This document shows positions 1-7,257 of a DNA stretch of 32,273 bases, one piece after another. This stretch comes from Clostridia bacterium. GTDB lineage: Bacteria > Bacillota > Clostridia > Oscillospirales > CAG-272. Made by a program: the position numbers and the translations under genes. Under the pieces are notes generated by a model. The model searched no databases. It was not told the origin of the DNA and worked only from the letters and a program-made list of their open reading frames with translations. How positions within the stretch are numbered: the first letter of the stretch is position 1; each line of letters starts with the position of its first letter. Location of the stretch: assembly GCA_017461945.1 (NCBI GenBank), contig JAFTSB010000066.1, positions 1 to 32,273 of the forward strand, written 5' to 3'.

Positions 1-1
1 C

Positions 2-169
2 ATCATCGGATACATTTCGGGCATTATCGGTAAGATCGTGAATCATCAATTGACTTACGTGGTGGCGCTTTACTTGATCAATCTGATCGTGGTAAGCATT
101 GATCTTGGACTATACTTTATCAACGCCAAGCGTGAAAAAAATCTTCAATCTGCGGAGGTAAAACAATGA
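2..169 (+). CDS. Membrane transporter, C-terminal fragment (5' end outside window)
   Basis: An open frame enters from the left edge and stops at TGA 167-169. The 55 visible residues contain one long hydrophobic segment (VVALYLINLIVVSIDLGLYFI), preceded by a shorter hydrophobic stretch (IIGYISGIIG), and end in a charged tail with KREK. This is the appearance of the last two membrane helices and cytoplasmic tail of a secondary transporter such as an MFS or GPH-type sugar permease, but too little is present to assign a family. The stop overlaps the start of the next gene (ATGA at 166-169), so the two are probably translationally coupled. The nearby glycosidase and LacI regulator make a sugar substrate plausible, which is inference only. 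Confidence 0.5.
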   Translation: MIGYISGIIGKIVNHQLTYVVALYLINLIVVSIDLGLYFINAKREKNLQSAEVKQ

Positions 170-720
170 AAGAGTACGTACGGGCAAAGGCAAACGCTAT
201 GAAAAAAATCAATGACCTCACACTGCCGGGGGAGATCGTCATTTTCGGCTCCACGTATATGTCCGAATTTCCGATATATGAGCTGATCAACAAATGCAAG
301 CTGGAGAATGCGGTCTATAACCGGAGCATAAAGGGCTTGACCGTAAAGGAGGCAATCGAGATCCTGGACGACTGCGTTGTGGAGATCCATCCGAGCAAGG
401 TGTTTGTTGCGCTTGGTGAAGAGGACAAGTCGGATCCCAATGCTGTCCATGAGTACACGCGGCTGATCTCGGCCATGCGGCAAAGGCTGCCGAAGGCCAT
501 GATCTACCTGATCGGTTTAACCGGTGGCGGCTCGTTTGCCGAGAGCTTCAATCAAGGCATGCGCAGTCTGTGCGATAACAAAACCGTCAGATACATAGAG
601 CTCATTGGAAAAAGCCCATCGGAAAATGCTCTTTTTAAAGCACAATTCAAGCAATTAAGCTGCTTTTTTCGTACAAGGCCCGTAACGATGAGTGATGTTT
701 TCAGTTTAGCAAGCTTATAA
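166..720 (+). CDS. Degenerate SGNH/GDSL-hydrolase-like protein
   Basis: This 184-residue protein starts at ATG 166, preceded by GGAGG at 154-158. The layout resembles a small GDSL/SGNH esterase. Block I is at residues 24-37 (IVIFGST..SEFPI), block II at 52-57 (NRSIKG), and a hydrophobic strand follows with HPSKVFVALGEED at 75-87, where GxND should be. The key residues look substituted: GDS reads GST (28-30), the block III Asn is Glu86, and no C-terminal DxxH block is visible. It is therefore either a non-catalytic SGNH-fold protein or a decayed esterase. It is cytoplasmic, with no signal peptide. It overlaps the permease upstream by ATGA, so it probably belongs to the same carbohydrate operon. 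The fold assignment rests on motif layout only. Confidence 0.55.
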   Translation: MKEYVRAKANAMKKINDLTLPGEIVIFGSTYMSEFPIYELINKCKLENAVYNRSIKGLTVKEAIEILDDCVVEIHPSKVFVALGEEDKSDPNAVHEYTRLISAMRQRLPKAMIYLIGLTGGGSFAESFNQGMRSLCDNKTVRYIELIGKSPSENALFKAQFKQLSCFFRTRPVTMSDVFSLASL

Positions 721-791
721 AGAAAGGCCGCCGTGCATCCAAATCGGTCACACGAGCCAAATTGTGCATCCTAAATAAATGCCACAGCAGA

Positions 792-825
792 AATCCCAGA
801 TGCCACAAGGCTTCTGGGATTTTTT
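792..825 (+). terminator. Rho-independent terminator after the SGNH-like gene
   Basis: AATCCCAGA at 792-800 pairs with TCTGGGATT at 813-821 and is followed by a T tract to 825. It lies about 70 bases after the stop at 720 and closes the permease/SGNH transcript. Confidence 0.8.
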
Positions 826-920
826 GTGCCTATTTTCGAAGTGCAATTCTAATAGATGCCAAATGCCAAAATCACCGTGTGGGGGGATCCCCGCTTAAAC
901 AATCTCGCCTTTTTCGTTTA

Positions 921-949
921 TTGATATGTAAACCATAAACGGTTAAAAT
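921..949 (+). promoter_or_regulatory. Orphan sigma-A-like promoter facing the lacI 3' end
   Basis: TTGATA at 921-926 and TAAAAT at 944-949 are separated by 17 bases. The spacer and -10 contain an imperfect inverted repeat (AACC 931-934, GGTT 941-944). No plus-strand gene follows: the first ATG at 989 opens only a few codons before running antisense through lacI. The rest of 721-1004 holds the terminator and one inverted repeat, and no gene was seen there. Confidence 0.45.
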
Positions 950-965
950 GATAGTATAAACACGA

Positions 966-977
966 CGAAAGGTTTCG
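966..977. repeat. Inverted repeat CGAAA-GG-TTTCG, possible operator
   Basis: The arms are perfect 5-base complements. The site lies about 10 bases past the predicted start of the orphan promoter at 921-949 and resembles the CGAAAA-G-TTTTCG site at 2055-2067 on the other side of lacI. This suggests both could be sites for the same regulator, which is inference. Confidence 0.35.
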
Positions 978-1004
978 GCATCTTGAACATGATACGGTCG
1001 CAAT

Positions 1005-1973
1005 TTATTCCTTTATGACCGATGATTCACGCCAACGCAATTCTGATCGTATGACCTTTGACGTGTCGTCAGGAGTAGAAAGGATCTTGTTTATAACGGT
1101 ATTTACTAACGACTCAGCGCATTGACTGCGCATAGGGTCAACGGTTGTCAGAGAGGGAACGGTATATTTTGACATTTTGTTGTTGTCAAACCCAATCAGC
1201 GCGACATCGTCGGGTACTGAGAAGCCGTGGTCGGAAAGGCAGCGCATCGCGCCAACCGCAATGTCATCGTAAGCGCAAATAATTGCTCGGGGTAAGCTTC
1301 TCTTTTCTATCATTCGTTTGAGCGCATCGTATCCGCTTTCTTCAAACCGAGTGTTTGTGATCTCAATATAGCGCGCATCGTACAAACCGTATACATCCAA
1401 CATTGTGTTGGTGAATGCGGAGCGCTTCGATTTTGCTTTCGAATCGGAAATAAATCCCACCGATGTAACGTTATGTTCCTTAAAATAGACAAGAGCCTCA
1501 GTCAATGAAACTTGAAGATCAACGAAAATGCTCGAGGTATATTGAGTCTCGATACTCTTTCCAAGGATTGCCGTGGGAATTTCAAGGTAGTCGAACAAAG
1601 GAGTCGTTGCATCGATCATGATAATGCCGTCTACATTCGTGTATTTTGAATAATAATCATAGATTTTACTGCTGTTATCAGCGGAAAAATCAAATGCGGA
1701 AACCGACATCAAGCATCCCCTGATCTCTAATCGCTTTTGTATTTCAATCAGCATGGTGGAATAGTGATCTCCGGAAAACTCGGGAACGACCACTGCAACG
1801 GTAAGCTGTGGAAATTTTGCTTTATAAAATTTTTTAAAGACACCGTGCTTCTTGGCAACTGAAAAAATTAGATTTCTCGTTTCTTCATTGATATCGTTGC
1901 TTCCGGAAAAAGCCTTTGATGCGGTAGACACGGACACGTTCGCAAGCTTTGCTATTTTTGAAAGAGTGATCAT
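1005..1973 (-). CDS. LacI-family transcriptional regulator
   Basis: The protein has 322 residues, near the usual LacI length. The N-terminal helix-turn-helix is typical: residues 2-20 read ITLSKIAKLANVSVSTASK, followed by a hinge-like segment to about residue 60. The remainder is a periplasmic-binding-protein-like effector domain with recognisable landmarks (VDGIIMID, CAYDDIAVGAMRCLSDHG, VPDDVALIGFDN, PSLTTVDP). The start at 1973 is supported by GAAAGGA eight bases upstream on the minus strand and by a promoter at 2004-2032. It is divergent from the GH39 gene, so local control of that glycosidase and perhaps of the cluster at 1-720 is likely. The sugar ligand cannot be read from the sequence. 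Candidate operators are at 2055-2067 and 966-977. Confidence 0.93.
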   Translation of the reverse strand: MITLSKIAKLANVSVSTASKAFSGSNDINEETRNLIFSVAKKHGVFKKFYKAKFPQLTVAVVVPEFSGDHYSTMLIEIQKRLEIRGCLMSVSAFDFSADNSSKIYDYYSKYTNVDGIIMIDATTPLFDYLEIPTAILGKSIETQYTSSIFVDLQVSLTEALVYFKEHNVTSVGFISDSKAKSKRSAFTNTMLDVYGLYDARYIEITNTRFEESGYDALKRMIEKRSLPRAIICAYDDIAVGAMRCLSDHGFSVPDDVALIGFDNNKMSKYTVPSLTTVDPMRSQCAESLVNTVINKILSTPDDTSKVIRSELRWRESSVIKE

Positions 1974-2003
1974 GGCTATCCTTTCGCTCCATTATATATA
2001 TAA

Positions 2004-2032
2004 ATTATAGCACGCTTCCTCCGGTTACACAA
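2004..2032 (-). promoter_or_regulatory. lacI promoter
   Basis: On the minus strand TTGTGT (2032-2027) and TATAAT (2009-2004) are separated by 17 bases. The predicted start gives a short leader of roughly 25 bases to the ATG at 1973. Confidence 0.65.
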
Positions 2033-2054
2033 GAAGAATGATGAAATTTAAAAT

Positions 2055-2067
2055 CGAAAAGTTTTCG
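2055..2067. promoter_or_regulatory. Candidate LacI operator
   Basis: CGAAAA-G-TTTTCG is a perfect odd-centred palindrome between the two divergent -35 elements (2027-2032 and 2080-2085). Its position would let one regulator dimer affect both transcripts. LacI-family operators usually have an even, CG-centred dyad, so binding is a hypothesis. Confidence 0.4.
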
Positions 2068-2079
2068 GTAGAAAAGGAA

Positions 2080-2108
2080 TTGACTTTTTTATTGAAGATA
2101 GCTATAAT
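2080..2108 (+). promoter_or_regulatory. GH39 gene promoter
   Basis: TTGACT at 2080-2085 and a perfect TATAAT at 2103-2108 are separated by 17 bases. The predicted start near 2115 leaves a leader of about 36 bases to the ATG at 2151. Confidence 0.8.
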
Positions 2109-2150
2109 GCAGTCATATAAAACAGGCGATTGGGAAAGGAATATGAAACA

Positions 2151-3440
2151 ATGGCTAATATATTTGTTGATCTTCAAAATAAAGTGGGACCTATCAAGCC
2201 GATGCACGGCGGCGGTCAGCCTCCCGTGATCTCAACGGCAAGCGATAAATATTTCCATTATCTGACCGAGGCGGGGATCCCTTACTCTCGTTTGCACGAT
2301 GTAGGGGGCGCATTGGGTTGTGGAAAATATGTAGATATTCAAAATATATTCCGTGATTTCAGTGCCGACGTTGAGGATCCCGCCAGCTACGATTTTACCT
2401 TTACCGACTTGCTTCTTGAACAGCTTCATAAGGCGGGAGTAGAACCCTACTACCGTCTTGGCGAGACGATTGAAAATGCGGGAAAGGTGAAGACCTATCG
2501 AGTGGGCTGTCCCTCTGATGTAGAAAAATGGGCAAGCATTTGCGAGCATATCGTAAGGCACTACACCAAAGGTTGGGCAGACGGATATTTCTATAAAATA
2601 ACTTATTGGGAGGTTTGGGGAGAGCCCGATAATCCTCCCTATCTATGGACTGATACTCCGGAGGCATATTATCGTTTGTATGAAGCGACCGCAAAACTTA
2701 TCAAGAAAATGCATCCCGACGTGAAGGTGGGCGCATACGGAAGCACAGGCTTCCATCGTATTTGGGAGCTCCCCTATAATTCCTGTAACGATGGAAAACG
2801 ACACACACGTCTCTACCGTTTGGAATTCTTCCGCAATTTCTTCAAATATCTGAAAGAAACCGATACCCCTATCGACTTTTTCTCATGGCACAGCTATAAC
2901 AGCACAAAGGACACCTTACGTCAGGATCGATTTATCCATGAGGAACTTGTCGCTCTTGGCTATGGCGATCTTGAAACACATCTGAACGAGTGGGATCCCT
3001 TTGCGGAGGAGCTTGGAACGGCTCATCACTCGGCAGAAATTGCCGCTATGATGATCGCGATGCAAAACAGTTACCCCGCAGTATGCTGTATTTACGATAT
3101 GCGTACAGTAAATGCACCGTACTGTCCGCTGTTCAATCCAATTACGCACAAACCCATTCACGGATATTATTCAATGGTGGCGTTTCATACGCTGTATCGG
3201 TTAGGAATGCAGGCAGAAGTTCACTGTGATACGGAGAACCTTTATGCGTTGGCGGCAACAGATGGTAGGCGCCACGCATTGATGATCTCCAATCTGACGG
3301 GAGAAAAGCAGGCGCTTTCCATAGACGGCGTTGATCTATCTTGCGCAAAATATCACGTGATTGATCAAGAGCGATTGCTTTCGTGGTCACCTGCGGTAGA
3401 TTTTATTGAAAACAATTCAGTGTTACTGATTGAATGGTAA
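2151..3440 (+). CDS. Glycoside hydrolase family 39-like (beta-xylosidase type)
   Basis: The 429-residue protein is an intracellular GH39-like (beta/alpha)8 glycosidase with no signal peptide. The likely acid/base is Glu158 in YWEVWGEPDN, where most members read NEP, so the Asn before it is Gly here. The likely nucleophile is Glu280 in THLNEWDP. KPMHGGGQPP (16-25), SRLHDVGG (46-53) and FFSWHSYN (243-250) match the usual substrate-binding strands. ATG 2151 is preferred because AAAGGA lies 11 bases upstream; a TTG in frame at 2130 would put that ribosome binding site inside the gene. It is shorter than beta-xylosidases of about 500 residues, so the C-terminal beta domain is reduced. Family-level substrates are beta-xylosides or related glycosides. 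It is expressed divergently from lacI. Confidence 0.88.
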   Translation: MANIFVDLQNKVGPIKPMHGGGQPPVISTASDKYFHYLTEAGIPYSRLHDVGGALGCGKYVDIQNIFRDFSADVEDPASYDFTFTDLLLEQLHKAGVEPYYRLGETIENAGKVKTYRVGCPSDVEKWASICEHIVRHYTKGWADGYFYKITYWEVWGEPDNPPYLWTDTPEAYYRLYEATAKLIKKMHPDVKVGAYGSTGFHRIWELPYNSCNDGKRHTRLYRLEFFRNFFKYLKETDTPIDFFSWHSYNSTKDTLRQDRFIHEELVALGYGDLETHLNEWDPFAEELGTAHHSAEIAAMMIAMQNSYPAVCCIYDMRTVNAPYCPLFNPITHKPIHGYYSMVAFHTLYRLGMQAEVHCDTENLYALAATDGRRHALMISNLTGEKQALSIDGVDLSCAKYHVIDQERLLSWSPAVDFIENNSVLLIEW

Positions 3441-3474
3441 CGGCATCTAAATTGGCTGCACAACACAAAAGAAA

Positions 3475-3498
3475 ACAGGCACGCAGCCGCGTGCCTGT
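3475..3498. terminator. Strong hairpin after GH39, with its T tract on the minus strand
   Basis: ACAGGCACGC (3475-3484) and GCGTGCCTGT (3489-3498) form a perfect 10-bp stem with a 4-base loop. A-rich sequence at 3467-3475 gives a U-rich tail only for minus-strand transcripts, while plus-strand reading continues into GTGGGG. It may still end the GH39 transcript inefficiently. Confidence 0.5.
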
Positions 3499-3584
3499 GT
3501 GGGGAAGCTTGACTACGCTGCCGATATTTGCGTGTCGGATCTGAGTTTTGCATCCAGCGGTGCCTTGCGGCGGATCGCTTTTGA

Positions 3585-4214
3585 TGGCGATCTTGTTGCT
3601 TTGGCGGTGGTCTTTACGACCACGTACAGCAAAAATATATTTGGATGCAGGAAATGGGGGATGGTGTTGTGGAGCTGATGCGCTGCATTGACAAGGCCTT
3701 TCCCAACGTGGGCATTCAGGTCAATACGTTTTATCATACGTATTTTTGTAAAGAAAATACGGTGATGAAGCAGTTCCGGGATGCGACGGGGCTGGAAAAT
3801 CTGGTCTGTTCTTATGCAGAGGTGACCGATCCCATCGGCAAGATCATTTTCGGCAGCGAGAAGGACGAGGAGATCGAAGCCATTGAAAAAACGCTCCGTT
3901 CTCACCCCTTGGCGGCAGAATTTGATTTCGTCCGCTCCGAAAAGACCCTGTTTGAGATCCTCCCCAAGGGCATCGGAAAGGGGACCGCCATCGAAAAGCT
4001 GTGCGAGTGCCTGGGGCTGGATAAAAAGAAAACGGTGGCCATTGGCGACTATAACAACGATATTTCCATGTTCCAAAAGGCAAAACTGGGCATTGCCGTA
4101 TCCAATGCCTGTGCCGATGCCAAGGCCGCGGCGGATTTCATTACCGTCAGCAACGAGGAACACGCCATTGCCAGGGTGATCCACGATATAGAAAACGGAA
4201 CATACACGCTGTAA
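3585..4214 (+). pseudogene. HAD-superfamily (Cof-type) hydrolase, 5'-truncated relic
   Basis: The frame is open from just after TGA 3582-3584 to TAA 4212-4214, about 209 codons against roughly 265-275 in intact Cof-type phosphatases. The visible part begins at the cap-domain entry (GGGLYD...QQKYIW) and continues through the cap. It retains HAD motif III (LPKGIGKGTAI, conserved Lys) and motif IV (AIGDYNNDISMF). The N-terminal nucleophile motif DxDGT and about 70-80 residues are absent. No convincing ribosome binding site precedes ATG 3645. The +1 frame just upstream reads ALRRIAFDGDLVAL and could join the main frame through a frameshift near 3600, which would fit gradual decay. It is almost certainly non-functional as a phosphatase. 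Nothing else was recognised at 3499-3584 or 4215-4311. Confidence 0.75.
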
Positions 4215-4311
4215 GCGCATGGCATAAGCCGCGCTCCGTGACCAATGCTCTGTCCGTGCGTAGAAACGATACAGTGGGTGTTCCATTTCTTTCCTTGCGC
4301 TGTGGCATAAC

Positions 4312-4343
4312 AAAAGCCCCGAGGCGATTGCCTCGGGGCTTTT
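4312..4343 (-). terminator. Bidirectional terminator after tRNA-Arg
   Basis: AAAAGCCCCGAGGC (4312-4325) pairs perfectly with GCCTCGGGGCTTTT (4330-4343) around a GATT loop. The outer A and T runs give a U tail in both directions, ending the tRNA transcript leftward and any HAD-relic transcript rightward. Confidence 0.9.
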
Positions 4344-4347
4344 GTTA

Positions 4348-4424
4348 TGGCGCGGCTTGGGGGACTCGAACCCTCGACCTACTGGTTCGTAGCCAGGCAC
4401 TCTATCCAACTGAGCTAAAGCCGC
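4348..4424 (-). tRNA. tRNA-Arg (anticodon ACG)
   Basis: Read on the minus strand, GCGGCTT (4424-4418) and AAGCCGC (4358-4352) form a perfect acceptor stem. U8-A9 and the D arm (GCTC...GAGT) follow, then the anticodon loop CTACGAA giving ACG, the T loop TTCGAGT, discriminator G, and a genome-encoded CCA at 4350-4348. The discriminator and encoded CCA suit a bacterial Arg isoacceptor reading CGU/CGC/CGA through inosine. Two non-canonical pairs appear by eye: A-C in the T stem and C-U at the base of the anticodon stem. They look tolerable, but the folding should be confirmed. Confidence 0.93.
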
Positions 4425-4449
4425 GTGTAGCCTTTCGGCGTACCCATAT

Positions 4450-4478
4450 ATATTAGCACACGTTGATGCGTTTGTCAA
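4450..4478 (-). promoter_or_regulatory. tRNA-Arg promoter
   Basis: On the minus strand a consensus TTGACA (4478-4473) and TAATAT (4455-4450) are separated by 17 bases. The predicted start gives a leader of about 20 bases before the tRNA 5' end at 4424. Confidence 0.8.
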
Positions 4479-4496
4479 GGGGGTTTTCAAAATTTT

Positions 4497-4997
4497 TTAT
4501 TTTTTTAATCTTGCGGCCAACGCCGTGGCCGTTTCGGCAATGTTTGCCGCGTCGGGGGAAAAGATCAGATCGGCAATGGATTCGTACAGGGGGCAACGGG
4601 CGTTATACACGTCACGCAGGGTCTCTCCTTGTTCCATGGCAATGCCGCGTGTCGCCAAATTCGTGATACGTTTCTCGATTTCTTCGTAAGAAAGGCGCAA
4701 ATATACGGTTTTTCCAAGGGCGGAGAGCCGATTGGCGCCCCGCTTTGTCAAGGGGGCAGAGCCACCCGTGGCGATCACGGTGTTTTGGCAGTTCAGTGCG
4801 CACAGGGCATCGGCCTCGGCCTCTAAAAAGGCGTTGACGCCCTTTTCGTCAATGTATTGCTGCAAAGACATGCCGATCTGCTTTTGTATCAACAGATCCA
4901 CGTCGATAAAATCTTTGCACAGCAGCTTGGCAAGCAGCACACCCAAGGTGCTTTTGCCGCACCCGGGCATGCCGATCAATATAATATTGGTTTGCAT
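4497..4997 (-). CDS. aroK: Shikimate kinase
   Basis: The 166-residue P-loop kinase would phosphorylate shikimate with ATP in the aromatic amino acid pathway. It has Walker A GMPGCGKST (9-17), the substrate-binding DVD pair at Asp32/Asp34, a GGS version (ATGGSAP) of the family GGG motif, a LID segment with NLATRGIA and RDVYNARCPLYE, and the compact family length. The start overlaps the stop of the GH42 gene by one base (TAATG), so it is probably made by translational coupling. Pairing an aromatic-pathway enzyme with a beta-galactosidase is unusual, and no other aro gene is in view. The family also includes gluconokinase-like relatives, but the DxD and GG motifs favour shikimate kinase. No hairpin follows directly, so its transcript may continue through the tRNA to 4312. 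Confidence 0.88.
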   Translation of the reverse strand: MQTNIILIGMPGCGKSTLGVLLAKLLCKDFIDVDLLIQKQIGMSLQQYIDEKGVNAFLEAEADALCALNCQNTVIATGGSAPLTKRGANRLSALGKTVYLRLSYEEIEKRITNLATRGIAMEQGETLRDVYNARCPLYESIADLIFSPDAANIAETATALAARLKK

Positions 4998-7030
4998 TAT
5001 CGTTCCTTTTTCAAGATCAGCGTTTCATAAGGCTTTAATGTGATGGCACCGCAAACGGTTGAGCCGTTTTCTACGGTTTGCCAAGCTGTGGCGGTGCTGA
5101 CGTTGGCAGCCTCGGTGTTAAAATTCTGCAAAAACACGAATACGTTTTCCCCATCCGTGCGGGAATGGGCAGTCACGCCGTGGGGGAGAGCGCCGTCGAA
5201 ATCCGAGGTGATATTCAGATCGTTCAGTAGCTTTTCCATCATGGCGTCGGTGAAGTCGCCCGTGTCACGGAAGGCAAAATAATAGGCTTTTCCCTTGCCA
5301 TAACGGTTGACGGTGGCCGCCGGCATACCGGCATAAAAATCGCTGGCGTAGGTGGCAATGACCTCGGCCCCCTCGGCGTGTAGCAGCTCGCAGTAATCGA
5401 CGGCCTTCACATTGCCAAAGGGCGTTTGAACGGTGTTGCAATCGTCGGGGTAAAGGGTGTCGATCTCCTCGTTCCAAATGCCAAAGACGCGGCGAAGTCC
5501 TGCACCCGGCCAACCCCCAAGGTGAGCCAGCGTGGTCTCATCCACCATGGCGGTGGTGTAGGTGCAGACCAGCGTGCCGCCCTGCTCTACGTATGCGGCC
5601 AGCTTTTGACCCTGCGCGTCACTGACCGAATACAGCATAGGGGCAACCACCAGATCATAGCGGGTGAAATTATCCTCGGGGCTGATCACATCCACGTTGA
5701 TGCCCCGCTTCCAAAAGGAGCGATAAAACTGCCGCTGCGTGGTACCGATCTTCTTGTGTTTCAACTGAAAGCCTTGGGCACTTTCCAATGCCCAACGGTT
5801 GCTCCAATCGTGCAAAATGGCTACACGTGCTGCTGTTTTTGTGCCAACGATGGCATCCAACTGCTTCATACGGGCGCCCAATGCAGCCACCTCTTTGAAC
5901 ACACGGGTGTTTTCGCTGCCCTCGTGATCGATCACCGCACCGTGAAACTGCTCGCCGGCACCGCGGCTCTTGCGGAACTGAAAATACTGCACGGTGTCCG
6001 CGCCGTGAGCAATGGTCTGCAGCGAGGCCAGCTCGTGGGCACCGGGGCGCTTGAGCTTGTTGTATTCGTGCCAGTTCACGTGGCTGGGGGTGGATTCCAT
6101 CAGCATAAAGGGTTGATGCTTCATGGTGCGGCACAGATCGTGGATAAAGGCGGCATCAATGGCGGTGTTAATATCGGCCTGTGTGCCACGCCAAGTGGGA
6201 TAGATATCGTTGGAGATCACATCCAGCTCCTTGGCCAGCACGCGGTAATCCAGCCCGTGGTAAAAACCCATCATATTGGTGGTAACGGGCACGTTGGGCG
6301 TGACCGCCTTAACGGCACGGATCTCGGCTTTCATAAAATCGGTGGTCTGATGGGTGCAAAAGCGCTTCCAATCCAGGTCCAGACCGTTGGTATATCGCTC
6401 ACCGTGATCCATGGGCGGATCGATCTGCTCCCAAGCGGTATAGGTGTGTGACCAGAACGCCGTCCACCAAGCCTTGTTCAGGGCATCCAGCGTCTTATAC
6501 TTATCCTGCAGCCACGCGCGAAAGGCTCTTTTGCAGTTCTCACAGTAGCACTTTCCGCCATATTCGTTGGAAATATGCCAGACCAGCAGGGCAGGGTGAT
6601 TCTGATAGCGCTCGGCAATGCGGCGATTGATCTCGGCGACCTTTTGGCGGTAGATGGGGGAGGAATAGCAATGGTTGTGGCGCATACCGTGGGTGTTGCG
6701 CGAGCCGTCAACGTTGGTGCGCAGTACCTCAGGATATTTCATGGAAAGCCAAGCAGGGCGCGCGCCACTGGGGGTGGCCAGTACCACGCGGCCGCCGGCC
6801 TTGTAGATATCGTCCAGAGCCTTGTCCATAAAAGAAAAGTCGTATTTGCCTTCCTCAGGCTCCAGAGAGGCCCAAGCAAAAATACCCACCGAAAGGGCAT
6901 TGCAGTTTGCCAGCTGCATCAAGCGCATGTCCTCGGCAAGAATGTCAGGGCGATCCTGCCATTGGTCGGGGTTGTAGTCACCGCCGTGCAGCAGGTGGGG
7001 GAAGGAAGGATTGATAAAAGACTTTTTCAT
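4997..7030 (-). CDS. Beta-galactosidase, GH42
   Basis: The 677-residue cytoplasmic enzyme has the standard GH42 layout: catalytic barrel, trimerisation domain (about 390-600) and small C-terminal beta domain. The acid/base is Glu156 in WHISNEYGG and the nucleophile is Glu312 in FMLMESTPS. Cys121 with Cys161, Cys163 and Cys166 (KCYCENC) matches the structural zinc site of the family. ATG 7030 is chosen because AAGGAG lies 7 bases upstream and a promoter sits at 7065-7093. An in-frame extension to 7099 exists but would include the promoter. It probably hydrolyses terminal beta-galactosides from oligosaccharides imported elsewhere, since no transporter is adjacent. Its stop overlaps the shikimate kinase start. 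Confidence 0.95.
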   Translation of the reverse strand: MKKSFINPSFPHLLHGGDYNPDQWQDRPDILAEDMRLMQLANCNALSVGIFAWASLEPEEGKYDFSFMDKALDDIYKAGGRVVLATPSGARPAWLSMKYPEVLRTNVDGSRNTHGMRHNHCYSSPIYRQKVAEINRRIAERYQNHPALLVWHISNEYGGKCYCENCKRAFRAWLQDKYKTLDALNKAWWTAFWSHTYTAWEQIDPPMDHGERYTNGLDLDWKRFCTHQTTDFMKAEIRAVKAVTPNVPVTTNMMGFYHGLDYRVLAKELDVISNDIYPTWRGTQADINTAIDAAFIHDLCRTMKHQPFMLMESTPSHVNWHEYNKLKRPGAHELASLQTIAHGADTVQYFQFRKSRGAGEQFHGAVIDHEGSENTRVFKEVAALGARMKQLDAIVGTKTAARVAILHDWSNRWALESAQGFQLKHKKIGTTQRQFYRSFWKRGINVDVISPEDNFTRYDLVVAPMLYSVSDAQGQKLAAYVEQGGTLVCTYTTAMVDETTLAHLGGWPGAGLRRVFGIWNEEIDTLYPDDCNTVQTPFGNVKAVDYCELLHAEGAEVIATYASDFYAGMPAATVNRYGKGKAYYFAFRDTGDFTDAMMEKLLNDLNITSDFDGALPHGVTAHSRTDGENVFVFLQNFNTEAANVSTATAWQTVENGSTVCGAITLKPYETLILKKER

Positions 7031-7064
7031 GGCATACTCCTTATCCAAAATAGTCGTTTCCTTC

Positions 7065-7093
7065 ATTTTAACACGGCAATGCACCGCCGTCAA
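7065..7093 (-). promoter_or_regulatory. Promoter of the GH42-aroK operon
   Basis: On the minus strand TTGACG (7093-7088) and TAAAAT (7070-7065) are separated by 17 bases, about 35 bases before the start codon. No clear operator was seen. Confidence 0.75.
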
Positions 7094-7176
7094 TAACAAA
7101 AAATACAGAAGTGTGAATATTTATGACGTATATTCAATATCTGTGTAAATAAATTGTGAATACAAAATGGAACTTC

Positions 7177-7205
7177 TTGATTTTTCAAAAGGACGGTGCC
7201 ATAAT
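7177..7205 (+). promoter_or_regulatory. Promoter of the lipoprotein gene
   Basis: TTGATT at 7177-7182 and CATAAT at 7200-7205 have 17-base spacing. The predicted start near 7212 falls at the edge of the palindrome at 7211-7228. Confidence 0.6.
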
Positions 7206-7210
7206 GTAGC

Positions 7211-7228
7211 CGGATTATATATAATCCG
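7211..7228. promoter_or_regulatory. Perfect 18-bp palindrome at the lipoprotein transcription start
   Basis: CGGATTATATATAATCCG is an exact dyad. It lies just downstream of the -10 at 7200-7205 and about 30 bases before ATG 7258, a position suited to a repressor. The binding protein is unknown. Confidence 0.5.
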
Positions 7229-7257
7229 ATCATTTCCTGCATTTGGAGGAACATCAT

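Noticed and set aside
879-896. GGGGATCCCC dyad as the lacI terminator
   Set aside because: It lies over 100 bases past the lacI stop and has no T tract on the minus strand.
3513-4490. 325-codon minus frame covering the HAD relic and tRNA
   Set aside because: It runs across the tRNA gene and its terminator and lacks a ribosome binding site. The plus frame has clear HAD motifs.
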